Part shown: in pieces, positions 41,127-51,307 of the stretch
How positions within the stretch are numbered: position 1 is the stretch's first letter
How the letters are laid out: each line of letters begins with the position of its first letter
Assembly (NCBI RefSeq): GCF_026151205.1
Contig: NC_087080.1
Location: forward strand, 16,281,337 to 16,345,336
Direction of reading: 5' to 3'
DNA length: 64,000 nt
Source: Bolinopsis microptera
Lineage: Eukaryota > Ctenophora > Tentaculata > Lobata > Bolinopsidae
Translations under genes and position numbers: made by a program
The notes under the pieces: model-generated
Database searches by the model: none
The model's input: only the letters and a program-made list of their open reading frames with translations
Told to the model about the DNA's origin: nothing

Positions 41127-42841
41127 GCTGGAGGCTGATAGCCTTCAACATGAGGCTGTCCTCCGGCGGCATGAGAATAAAGTGTTGAACCAACCTTACC
41201 GTCCCTCCTCCCCCTCTTCCTCCTATCAGTCCCTCCATGCATCCTAACAAGGACAGTATTACGGATTAAAGTAGCAAGTTTGGCCACTCCCTTCCAATTA
41301 AGGTGCAGGTAATCCGTTCGGCCATATCTGTCAAACTCCCTGGACAAGGTTAGGCAAAGTAAGCCAGTGTTATTGTCAAGGAAGTCATCAAAGCCATCAA
41401 CGAACTGGACACCAAAGTTTTTGGGGAGTAGCTCACGACGAATAAGTTCTATAAAGTAAAGAACTTTCCTATTTAAATCAGCATTTCGAGTTGGTAAAAG
41501 AGGACAAAGAAATACTTGGGCAGTTGGATTGGCCTCTTGAATTTGCTCAATCTTGAATTCTAGATGACTAAATATAGCAAAAATTTCACGCTGAGATTTA
41601 ACAGATGGTCTTCTAACATCATTTATACCACACATAATAACAATGTTCTTGTATCCACATGCAAGATATGGGTTAATGTCATCTATTGTAGGAGTCCAAA
41701 CATTCCGACCAGGCAGCCACTTACCAAAGCTCCTTTTGTGATCCTCTCCAAATTTCATACCTGCTCCATTTGAATCAGAGAAGATACAAGTACTGGCACG
41801 ATTCTTTCCATCTATTGATCTGAAGGTGAAACTATATCGTACTGCACCAGTGACTGACCCCTTCTGGATAGAGTGCTTGTAGTGAGCCTGACTCCTTCTG
41901 GTCATCCTGTAAACTGATCTTGGAGTACACTTGTGCGTGTGAACTGGGTTGTTCATTTCAGTGAAGAGGACTTTGCATTCACCTCCAATGGAAAGAGTCA
42001 ATATGCTAGACTCTGGATGTATCACCGGTTCATTGTCTGAATGTTCAGGCAGATAACCCTCGCCTTCTTCATAGCGGTTGATCAACACGCTATTCATTAC
42101 AGGGTTTCCTTCTGCACAGAACTCCTCATTGATTTTCAGGACAAGTGCAGCAATTTTATCAGGGATCTCCACGGTTTTCTTATTCTCATCTCTGGATCCG
42201 CTATACTTGTACTTCTCTCCAAAAGAACATACTGAATGCCCATTCTCCTGACTGAACTGAAGAGATTCGCAGTATTGGAGAAGGTCTGATTCAGCATCAC
42301 TGTCGATGAATTCTTCCACGGTGTCTACCACAGGTTTTTCCTCATGTTTAAAGGTGGTCTTTGATAGAAGGTGCTTATCATTTAATGCAGAACCAGATGA
42401 TGGCTGATCATGAGGAATTGTCGTCTGTTGGGAAGATAGTTGGTCTAGAGACTGCTTGATTCCCTTCAGTTCAAGAGAAATATGCGGTTCCTGCCGAGTA
42501 TGTTCATCAAGCTGGTCTATGATATCATGTATCAATTTCTCAGTGTCAAGCTTGGGAGCAGTAGATGAGACAAGACCTTTGGTGGAAAGATCTGTGATTT
42601 GTTTCTGAAGGTCTTTAATAGCCTTTTTGACACCACTTACATCTTCACTTAGTTCTCCTTTACAATGGTCTTCTATGTTTTTGACTCGGTTTTGATGGTC
42701 TTTCAAACCATGTTCATTGGTTAGCAGGTGTTGCATGTGAAGGTCGAGGTTTTGGATCACCTGGATCGACTCTTTCATTTTATCAACATCAATTGTTGAT
42801 AGTGATTTCGTCAAGGTTTCTATGTCCTTGATTATATTCAC
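41123..42841 (-). CDS. LINE ORF1: coiled coil, AlkB-like 2OG-Fe(II) dioxygenase and SGNH esterase
   Basis: The frame of 572 codons opens at GTG 42841, with an in-frame stop just before. The first ATG is codon 22 (42778), so the true N-terminus may be truncated or start there. Residues 1-150 are coiled-coil-like (DKMKESIQVIQNLDLHMQHL). Residues about 195-345 match an AlkB fold: NRYEEGEGYLPEHSDNEP, ILTLSIGGECKVLF, YKHSI, RYSFTFR. The iron ligands H267, D269 and H323 and the 2OG-binding R335 and R341 are all present. Residues 350-535 form an SGNH/GDSL hydrolase: SDSN (S357), GIND (405-408) and DYLH (D510, H513). The tail is basic (RRKRGRRDGK) and may bind RNA. Esterase ORF1 proteins are known in CR1/L2-type LINEs; the AlkB part is the unusual addition. 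Confidence 0.85.
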   Translation of the reverse strand: MNIIKDIETLTKSLSTIDVDKMKESIQVIQNLDLHMQHLLTNEHGLKDHQNRVKNIEDHCKGELSEDVSGVKKAIKDLQKQITDLSTKGLVSSTAPKLDTEKLIHDIIDQLDEHTRQEPHISLELKGIKQSLDQLSSQQTTIPHDQPSSGSALNDKHLLSKTTFKHEEKPVVDTVEEFIDSDAESDLLQYCESLQFSQENGHSVCSFGEKYKYSGSRDENKKTVEIPDKIAALVLKINEEFCAEGNPVMNSVLINRYEEGEGYLPEHSDNEPVIHPESSILTLSIGGECKVLFTEMNNPVHTHKCTPRSVYRMTRRSQAHYKHSIQKGSVTGAVRYSFTFRSIDGKNRASTCIFSDSNGAGMKFGEDHKRSFGKWLPGRNVWTPTIDDINPYLACGYKNIVIMCGINDVRRPSVKSQREIFAIFSHLEFKIEQIQEANPTAQVFLCPLLPTRNADLNRKVLYFIELIRRELLPKNFGVQFVDGFDDFLDNNTGLLCLTLSREFDRYGRTDYLHLNWKGVAKLATLIRNTVLVRMHGGTDRRKRGRRDGKVGSTLYSHAAGGQPHVEGYQPPA

Positions 42842-43093
42842 GGCAGCTCACCATTCTTTGCTGGTATCCAGAAGATCATGGGTGAAAACAGTGGTGAAAC
42901 CTGTCGTTTTTGTAACAACTTTGATGATTCTCCTGAACACCAGAGTCTGGGACAGGACACCAGTCACCTTCAACTGAAACAAGAACTGAATGGAGCTGAC
43001 TCATATTCTTATCTAGAAGAAGTTGTGATTCCAACAAAAAGCAGCATGCAAAAAGCATTTATTAAATCTTTCCAAGATTTAGCCAAGTACTAG
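42842..43093 (+). pseudogene. C-terminal fragment of an older LINE protein (plus strand)
   Basis: The frame SPFFAGIQKIMGENSGETCR, then FCNNFDDSPEH and LEEVVIPTKSSMQKAF, ends at TAG 43091-43093. A Cys-x2-Cys-x8-His knuckle after a hydrophobic segment resembles LINE C-termini. It abuts the 5' end of the minus-strand ORF1, so ORF1 was probably truncated against it. Confidence 0.35.
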
Positions 43094-44088
43094 ATAGATT
43101 AGAAACCAATAAAGTTAAAACGATCTCATATGATATCATTTAGCTATCAACCTTGGATCACAACTAGAAACAGTTATAACATTGATTGAAATAAATTTTC
43201 GTGCACATACAGAATGAATGGTTAATAATTTAATATATATGTAGACCAAGCTCTGTGCACGGGATGCTTCCTGGAAGAATCCAGTTCTTTTAGCGGGGCA
43301 CCCTACCTAAAGCCAAATTGAGATATAATAATCATATTCCTAGAGAAATAATCAGAAATCGAATACCAATCAAATAATATGATATATATGAGTAGTAACC
43401 ATATTTACTATGCAAAATGCCCCAACCACATAGTGTAAATTTATATAGAATTCAAATTCCATATCATCATTAAACCTCAATACCTAGTCAATATAATAGC
43501 CCAAGCAAAATTAAATAACTTCTTATATACCTTACTGTCATACTACAAATTAATTAAACATTTGAAATCTGTTGACCAGAGAATAAATTTCTAAGCCTAA
43601 TGCAAGTGAAATAATTTAGATGCAATAATGAATGCCTAATGTGAGTATCATTTGTCAATGTCCTTGTAAAAAAGTCTGTACAAGAGATATGAGTAACTAA
43701 TATAGAAGAAAAAACAGGAAGTTGTCGTCTGTTGTAAAATAAATAAAATATCTAGAATATAAATTAGAATATAAAATAACATTCAGTCAATGTGTCGTCA
43801 ATAAACTGTACAATTATCAAATGTTAAAACTGGGTGATACAGTCACCAAAAAAAAATACTAAGTATGATAAGTTAATAAATTAAATGTGGTCTATAAAAC
43901 TACCACTAAGTATAATAGGTCAATAAATTAAAAGTGGTTTATAAAACTACCACTGTGGGAACCCCTTCTCCAGTTAAAACATGTCAGTCATGTGCAAAAT
44001 CAATCAGAATGGTAAGGTGGTAAAAAAGGGAATATCTTTTCGATACATCAATTATATATGCCTCAGATTTAAAAGAATTAGAAGTTAC
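43094..44088. other. AT-rich, no gene; probably LINE 3' UTR
   Basis: It lies downstream (minus strand) of the LINE RT fragment and could be its 3' UTR. A small direct repeat, AAACTACCACTAAGTATAAT-like, is near 43898-43952. Confidence 0.4.
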
Positions 44089-44808
44089 TTAGTTATCGGC
44101 GACTATGATTGCAGTGTAAAATTTGTCATATGAATTGTCGACGGTATAATTAGGGTCTGTTGTTATAGATGATAGTAGCTGTTTCTTATACGAATCACTA
44201 AAGCTTTTAACATCGGGCAGATTTCGTAGATCTGTTGGAACATTATTCCAACATTTTGCCCCCAAGTATTGAAAGTTTTTATGTGATGTTGATCTATTGA
44301 CATAAAGGTTGCAGCTTTCGCCGCTCCTACTACCTCCTGATATGTAACTAAATTTGTTCATAAAGTTTGTAGGACAATTGTCATGGATGATTCTAAACAT
44401 ATAATTTGACAGATGGAGTTGTCGTCTAAGATGGAGTGGTAACCATTTCATGTCTCTATAAACATTAAGGCTGCTCTCTGTTTTTGGAACGTTGAGAGCT
44501 ATTTTGGCTACCTTTTTGTACAGAGTGTCAAGTTCAGCAAGTTTTGTCTTGCCAGCTCTACAATAGATCGTGTCTAAATAATCGAATTGTGGCAACATGA
44601 GTGCATTGGCAAACATTTTCCTATATTTAATGGGTAGCAGTGCTTTACTTCTATACATGGCACCAATTCTCTTCATGACCTTCCTAATAATATAATCTAC
44701 ATGGCTTTTGAAGTTTAATTTACTATCTAGAATGAGGCCAAGATATTTTGTCTCTTTTGTACATACAAAAACTATCAAAATATCAAGACTCTGCACACAT
44801 TTTACCAA
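44089..44808 (-). pseudogene. 5'-truncated CR1/jockey-type LINE, RT thumb and C-terminus
   Basis: The frame ETKYLGLILDSKLNFKSHVD, then RKVMKRIGAMYRS, FDYLDTIYC and LNVYRDMKWLPLHLRRQL, ends in a normal stop. These are the post-catalytic blocks found after motif C in CR1/jockey RTs. The catalytic core is missing, so it is a dead copy. It lies upstream (minus strand) of the ORF1-bearing LINE piece and is a separate insertion. Confidence 0.8.
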
Positions 44809-45418
44809 AAAAATTATACCACCTTATAAAGAGGGAGGATCCTGGATCCCGAAATCCACCATTTTTCTGTACTTTCGGAGGTACCAATTCAATGTGGCAG
44901 GAAACCATGGCTCATGATACGGCCACTGCAACTGAGCTAAAGCAGTAGAGGGGATGGCGGCTTCTCTGGGATCTAACACATCCCGAAGCAGCCCACCAAC
45001 GCACTGGTCTGCCCCCGGCGTAACGTTGCCTGATTTGCGCCGCCCCCCCCCCCCCTCTCCCACCAAAAAATCGCCCCCCCTGTTGGCGCCCCCTCCCCTT
45101 TTGGCGCCCCTCCCTGAATAAATGAGGTGATTTTAGAGGATAAGCACAGCGGGGTCAGTGAGGCCTTCATTACGCCACTGGTGCCTGCCCGGGTCAATAA
45201 AGCAGTCAAGCATCATGTTCAGCATTTTCAATCAACAAATGTGGGAACTTTCTCAATTAAAGATCGAAAGAGACAATTAGAAGAATCGGAAAAAAAGACT
45301 TGAATTTGTAGATATAATTTATAAAGCAGATGTTATTGCCCACTTAAAGGGGCCGGGGGTATATTAAAGGGGCCTATTTTTATTAGCTATTTTAGATTTA
45401 ATAATAATCTGGTGAGTC

Positions 45419-45640
45419 TAGTGGCGTGCCATTATAAGAAGGGGCAATTTTTTCCAGAATTGTTAGTTTTAAAACGAAAAATCGTCCAATTTGGCAGCAA
45501 AATGTATTATATCCTGACCAACATAGGGTTCGGTCGATGCAACAAAATATTTGGGGGTACAACAGCTCATTCATTTTTATTTTTAAGGCCAGTCAAAAAT
45601 TTTTAGGGGAAGGTGTCAAATGGTAATGTTACGCCACTGA
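45419..45640. mobile_element. Short inverted-repeat element, AGTGGCGTNNCATTA ends
   Basis: AGTGGCGTGCCATTATAA at the left end and TAATGTTACGCCACT at the right are inverted. The interior has no real gene. Target duplications are unclear (CTAG-like on both sides). Confidence 0.5.
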
Positions 45641-47610
45641 CTAGGCATGGTATTTATTGCAACCTCTCTACTCAGAAATCAAAAAGTTGCTAAGAATTCC
45701 AACAGATAATGAACATATATATGACAAGTTTTATACTTTGCAGGTTATCAAGCACTGTCTTTCCAGAGTTAGAGCTGATCTAGTTGTGAATTATTATACT
45801 AAAACAAAACTTACACTTTCTTTCTTTCTTCCTTAATTTGTTGTTCAAATTAATTCAACATTTACTCTTAGATTTTAGTCTTATGACTTTAGCTTTATAG
45901 AGGACTGAGGAGTGAGGACTATGGTTTCATTAGGGGCAAGATGCCATAATGTTTTTCAACATATATCAAAGGTGTACAACGTCAACAGAAGTGTGAGTAA
46001 ACAGAGAATGCTTGGCCCATGATGCATATTTTATATGTCAAATTGTCAACTCAATTACCGATGCTCACTAATTGGGGATGTCATTGGCTGTTTAACACAT
46101 GGTTAACACTCGGTCAACACATGGTTAACACATGGTTTACACATGGTTAACTGCAGAATATTTCCTTGCTGATCCTCAAACAAACTTAATTAATTAATTA
46201 ATTAATTAATGGCATTTGTTCTCCCTCTGATTTTATAATGAGTTGTTAACAATATTTCCCCCTTTCCAGACATGTTTACTCAGCTTGCTGCCTCGCTGTG
46301 AGTTCAGCACTTATTGTATAGTGAGTTCAGAAAGATGCCTTCCACCAAACAAACCTTATTCAGTCAGGTAAATTATTTTTAAATTATTTTATATCACGTA
46401 TTCATTATGTAATGTTATTAAACTTAAATCTGTTGTAATATCATTATTGTTGGGAGGGAGGGGGGGCAAAATTCATATAATACTGACTTAATTACTCAAT
46501 TAATGGTGTTAAAGAGGTCATTATGGGGACAACATGCAGCGTCCTATCAACTAAACATTGTCTGTATTCTTATTTTGTAACGTATTATCTATACTCTATT
46601 GTCACTACTACATTATAGTTCTTATGAATTTTACTCTAGATAACCTTGTAATAATTTCCATTTAATTCGTTTTACGATTCTTAGTTTAATCTAATTAATC
46701 TAATTAATCTAATTATCTAATATTCAGTTGGTTCTGAGTCACACTCTTCTCTTGATAATACGGACACAAATCTCCACAACCGATACTTTTTCAGGAGCGG
46801 ATTAAATTGATCGTTGAGAATATTGGAGATAAATGTAACCTTTAAATTTATACATTTTCAGAAACAGCATTTGTTTCAACAACTTTCGACGTGAGATTTT
46901 TTGAGTAATTTTTTTGTTAATGGATGATTGTTATAGAACGATAGTTCAAATTATCTATAAAGAATAAAATTTCTCAGTAACAAAAAACATAGTTGTTTTG
47001 ATCTGAAAACGATCGTAGAAACATCGCTACATACTGTCACAGTATGTGTGTTACTGCACACTTACTGAATTACTGTGCTTACCATTACAATTTTAAAATT
47101 GGGTCCCGGAATTTAAAAATTGTAAATTTGCTTTTGTTTCAGATATTCGCACTCCTTTGCAAGCACAGAAGTTTCTCAACACATATCAATACACGGTTAG
47201 TTGAATTTAAAAGCAATTTAGTTTACGGTAGGTGATATAAATGATCATAACATGTAACATAATGCTATAATGATCTCATAACATCTAACAGTTGCTATCC
47301 TAGAATGAGCCCTCTCTCTTATCTACAAGACGATTTTATTGTTCTATTGAATTGCTCAGGTCAAATGACATTTTCCATTGCAGCTATTAGCTATTAGCTC
47401 TTATCGTATATTTAACATTGTTCACTACTTGTTCATATGATTACCTTATGATCGCTAACAAAGTGGTGGGATACTCCCTTCCTAGACATGAGCGAGAATG
47501 GAATTGTTAGGTCCCTCCTTTTAACAGAATTATTGCAATAACTTTTATTATTACAATGTATACTCATCCAGTGAACAGTATAACTAAGCAAACGATAAAA
47601 AAAAGGTAGG
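45641..47610. other. Mostly AT-rich, no firm gene; small tandem repeats
   Basis: An ACACATGGTTAAC-type tandem lies at 46094-46150 and (TTAA)n at 46187-46209. Nothing else convincing, apart from the short candidate exon at 46335-46367. Confidence 0.45.
46335..46367 (+). CDS. Possible short first coding exon (11 codons)
   Basis: ATG CCT TCC ... CAG|GTAAAT encodes MPSTKQTLFSQ and ends in phase 0 at a good donor. The 51.3 kb exon can be entered in phase 0 after TGTAG (TTC ACC ATG), so this could be the start of the GPCPD1 gene. There is no direct support; it is a chance-prone call. Confidence 0.2.
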
Positions 47611-47616
47611 GGAAAC

Positions 47617-48998
47617 AGGGACCGCTACAATGACAACAGGGGCCGCTACAATGACAACAGGGGCCGCTACAATGACAACAGGGGCCGCTACAATGACAAC
47701 AGGGGCCGCTACAATGACAACAGGGGCCGTTACAATGACAACAGGGGCCGCTACAATGACAACAGGGGCCGCTACAATGACAACAGGGGCCGCTACAATG
47801 ACAACAGGGGCCGTTACAATGACAACAGGGACCGCTACAATGACAACAGGGGCCGCTACAATGACAACAGGGGCCGTTACAATGACAACAGGGGCCGCTA
47901 CAATGACAACAGGGGCCGCTACAATGACAACAGGGGCCGCTACAATGACAACAGGGGCCGCTACAATGACAACAGGGGCCGCTACAATGACAACAGGGGC
48001 CGCTACAATGACAACAGGGGCCGCTACAATGACAACAGGGGCCGCTACAATGACAACAGGGGCCGCTACAATGACAACAGGGGCTGCTACAATGACAACA
48101 GGGGCCGCTACAATGACAACAGGGGCCGCTACAATGACAACAGGGGCCGCTACAATGACAACAGGGGCCGCTACAATGACAACAGGGGCCGTTACAATGA
48201 CAACAGGGACCGCTACAATGACAACAGGGACCGTTACAATGAAAACAGGGGCCGTTACAATGACAACAGGGGCCGTTAAAATGACAACAGGGGCCGCTAC
48301 AATGACAACAGGGCCGTTACAATGACAACAGGGGCCGCTACAATGACAACAGGGGCCGCTACAATGACAACAGGGGCCGCTACAATGACAACAGGGGCCG
48401 CTACAATGACAACAGGGGCCGTTACAATGACAACAGGGGCCGCTACAATGACAACAGGGGCCGCTACAATGACAACAGGGGCCGTTACAATGACAACAGG
48501 GGCCGTTACAATGACAACAGGGGCTGCTACAATGACAACAGGGGCCGCTACAATGACAACAGGGGCCGCTACAATGACAACAGGGGCCGCTACAATGACA
48601 ACAGGGGCCGCTACAATGACAACAGGGGCCGTTACAATGACAACAGGGACCGCTACAATGACAACAGGGACCGTTACAATGAAAACAGGGGCCGTTACAA
48701 TGACAACAGGGGCCGTTAAAATGACAACAGGGGCCGCTACAATGACAACAGGGGCCGTTACAATGACAACAGGGGCCGCTACAATGACAACAGGGGCCGC
48801 TACAATGACAACAGGGGCCGCTACAATGACAACAGGGGCCGCTACAATGACAACAGGGGCCGTTACAATGACAACAGGGGCCGCTACAATGACAACAGGG
48901 GCCGCTACAATGACAACAGGGGCCGTTACAATGACAACAGGGGCCGTTACAATGACAACAGGGGCCGCTACAATGACAACAGGGGCCGTTAAATGACA
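47617..48998. repeat. 21 bp minisatellite, about 66 units
   Basis: The unit is ACAATGACAACAGGGGCCGC plus T. Because 21 is a multiple of 3 and the unit lacks stops in several frames, long frames run both ways (MTTGAAT repeats forward; GPCCHCN and APVVIVA reverse). A distinctive five-unit variant block recurs at 48191 and 48631, 440 bases apart: 21 units less one deleted G near 48311. These are not treated as genes. Confidence 0.93.
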
Positions 48999-49404
48999 AC
49001 ACTCAACAGCCGTCAGCCAAGGTTTTATTGAATTATAACTTTTATTTGTTACACTATTATGAACGGAGAGACCGATGCCACCTGATAAACCGCTCACCAA
49101 ATAGAAACATCAATCATATATTATATTAAAGCAATTTGCTCGAGAGTTTGATGTTATTTAATTACCAGTTTCATCTTTCCTTGAAAGCATAAAGGCACAT
49201 TATTTATTGATTTTCGCTTCGATTCTTTTCATTAAAAAATCCTTTTATTTTATCAAGTCTCTGGTTTCCAAAAGGCAAACCTGCAAGATGAGCTCCGTTA
49301 CCATGGTTACTGTGCAACTAAACCTGATTAATTAGAACACTCTATACGCACATTATTATTCCATATAAGGACACGTATCTGGAGCTATATATTCATTGTG
49401 GGAG

Positions 49405-50130
49405 TAGTGTAGTAGTGTAGTAGTAGTAGTGTAGTAGTGTAGTAGTAGTAGTGTAGTAGTGTAGTAGTGTAGTAGTGTAGCAGCGTATCAGTGTAGCAGT
49501 GTAGCAGTGTAGCAGTGTAGCAGTGTAGCAGTGTAGCAGTGTAGGAGTGTAGGAGTGTAGTAGTGTAGTAGTGTAGTAGTGTAGTAGTTTAGTAGTGTAG
49601 TAGTGTAGTAGTGTAGTAGTGTAGTAGTGTAGTAGTGTAGTAGTGTAGTAGTGTAGTAGTGTAGTAGTGTAGTAGTGTAGTAGTGTAGTAGTGTAGTGAT
49701 GTAGTGGTGAAGTGGTGTAGTGGTGTAGTAGTGTAGCAGTGTAGCAGTGTGGTAGTGTAGTAGTGTAGTAGTGTAGTAGTGTAGTAGTGTAGTAGTGTAG
49801 TAGTGTAGTAGTGTAGTAGTGTGGTAGTGTAGTAGTGTAGTAGTGTAGTAGTGTAGTAGTGTAGTAGTGTAGTAGTGTAGTAGTGTAGTAGTGTAGTAGT
49901 GTAGTGATGTAGTGGTGAAGTGGTGTAGTGGTGTAGTAGTGTAGCAGTGTAGCAGTGTAGCAGTGTAGCAGTGTAGCAGTGTAGTAGTGTAGTAGTGTAG
50001 TAGTGTAGCAGTGTAGCAGTATAGTAGTGTAGTAGTGTAGCAGTGTAGCAGTGTAGTAGTGTAGTAGTGTAGTAGTGTAGTAGTGTAGTAGTGTAGCAGT
50101 GTAGTAGTGTAGTAGTGTAGTAGTGTATAA
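49405..50130. repeat. 8 bp minisatellite, GTGTAGTA type
   Basis: About 90 copies of GTGTAGTA with GTGTAGCA and GTGTAGTG variants. A variant run (GTGATGTAGTGGTGAAGTGG) recurs near 49696 and 49902, which suggests block duplication of about 206 bp. Confidence 0.93.
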
Positions 50131-50211
50131 TATATAGTAGATTTTAACACTACTTTCAACACTACTTAAACAAATACTACTACTATTATGTTATATACAA
50201 CAAGTAGTTTC

Positions 50212-50522
50212 TGCATGAGACTTTATATACTTTCCTCGCACTGAAACAGTTTACTCTGCTGCTCACTTTATATACTTTCCTCGCACTGAAACAGTTTACT
50301 CTGCTGCTCACTTTATATACTTTCCTCGCACTGAAACAGTTTACTCTGCTGCTCACTTTATATACTTTCCTCGCACTGAAACAGTTTACTCTGCTGCTCA
50401 CTTTATATACCTTCCTCGCACTGAAACAGTTTACTCTGCTGCTCACTTTATATACCTTCCTCGCACTGAAACAGTTTACTCTGCTGCTCACTTTATATAC
50501 TTTCCTCGCACTGAAACAGTTT
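50212..50522. repeat. 45 bp minisatellite, 7 units
   Basis: The unit begins CTTTATATACTTTCCTCGCA and is nearly invariant (one T/C variant). 45 is a multiple of 3, which gives a false minus-strand frame. A poly-C tract follows at 50524-50545. Confidence 0.93.
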
Positions 50523-50852
50523 TACCCCCCCCCCCCCCCCCCCCCGATTAGTTGCTGAAACTTCTTAATGTTAGTAATTGTGTGAGCAATATAATGTGTA
50601 CCGACTAATGTCTCTATAATTTATATTATATATATAAAATAGTGTAAACACTAGACTACATTAGTTACCCGTCTATCAGTCACAACGTCTTCATATAATA
50701 ATGTCGGTTTAAATACAGTAGCATTAACCCTTTTTACATTTTGGCTTGGTTGCTTTGTTGCTTTGTTTGTAAAATGCACCTACCAGTTTATACCTAGCGG
50801 GGAAGGTGTAACACAGTGAAACATATACATGTGTGATTTACAATGACTGTTT

Positions 50853-51172
50853 ACTCTGTTTAGTCTGTTTACTCTGTTTAGTCTGTTTACTCTGTTTACT
50901 CTGTTTACTCTGTTTACTCTGTTTACTCTGTTTACTCTGTTTACTCTGTTTACTCTGTTTACTCTGTTTACTCTGTTTACTCTGTTTACTCTGTTTACTC
51001 TGTTTACTCTGTTTACTCTGTTTACTCTGTTTACTCTGTTTACTCTGTTTACTCTGTTTACTCTGTTTACTCTGTTTACTCTGTTTACTCTGTTTACTCT
51101 GTTTACTCTGTTTACTCTGTTTACTCTGTTTACTCTGTTTACTCTGTTTACTCTGTTTACTCTGTTTACTAT
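50853..51172. repeat. 9 bp repeat (CTGTTTACT)n
   Basis: About 35 near-perfect copies; the first few carry TAGTCTG variants. The Cys-Leu-Leu frame across it is an artefact. Confidence 0.93.
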
Positions 51173-51307
51173 ACTGTGTATTAGAGACAGCCCCTTTTAG
51201 TTCAGATAATACCTAAATATACCTTGTATAAATTTGTTTTGCTATGTACACGTAGTAATATTATGTATATAATACATAATAATTTATATATAACCATGTA
51301 GTTCACC

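Noticed and set aside
47584..49100. Long frames of 224-472 codons resembling Cys-rich or hydrophobic repeat proteins
   Set aside because: The 21 bp unit is open in several frames on both strands; no start context, intron or non-repeat domain supports a gene.
49488..51216. Tyr/Thr/Leu-rich, SSRVNCFSARKVYKV and Cys-Leu-Leu frames
   Set aside because: All lie wholly within 8, 45 and 9 bp tandem repeats.
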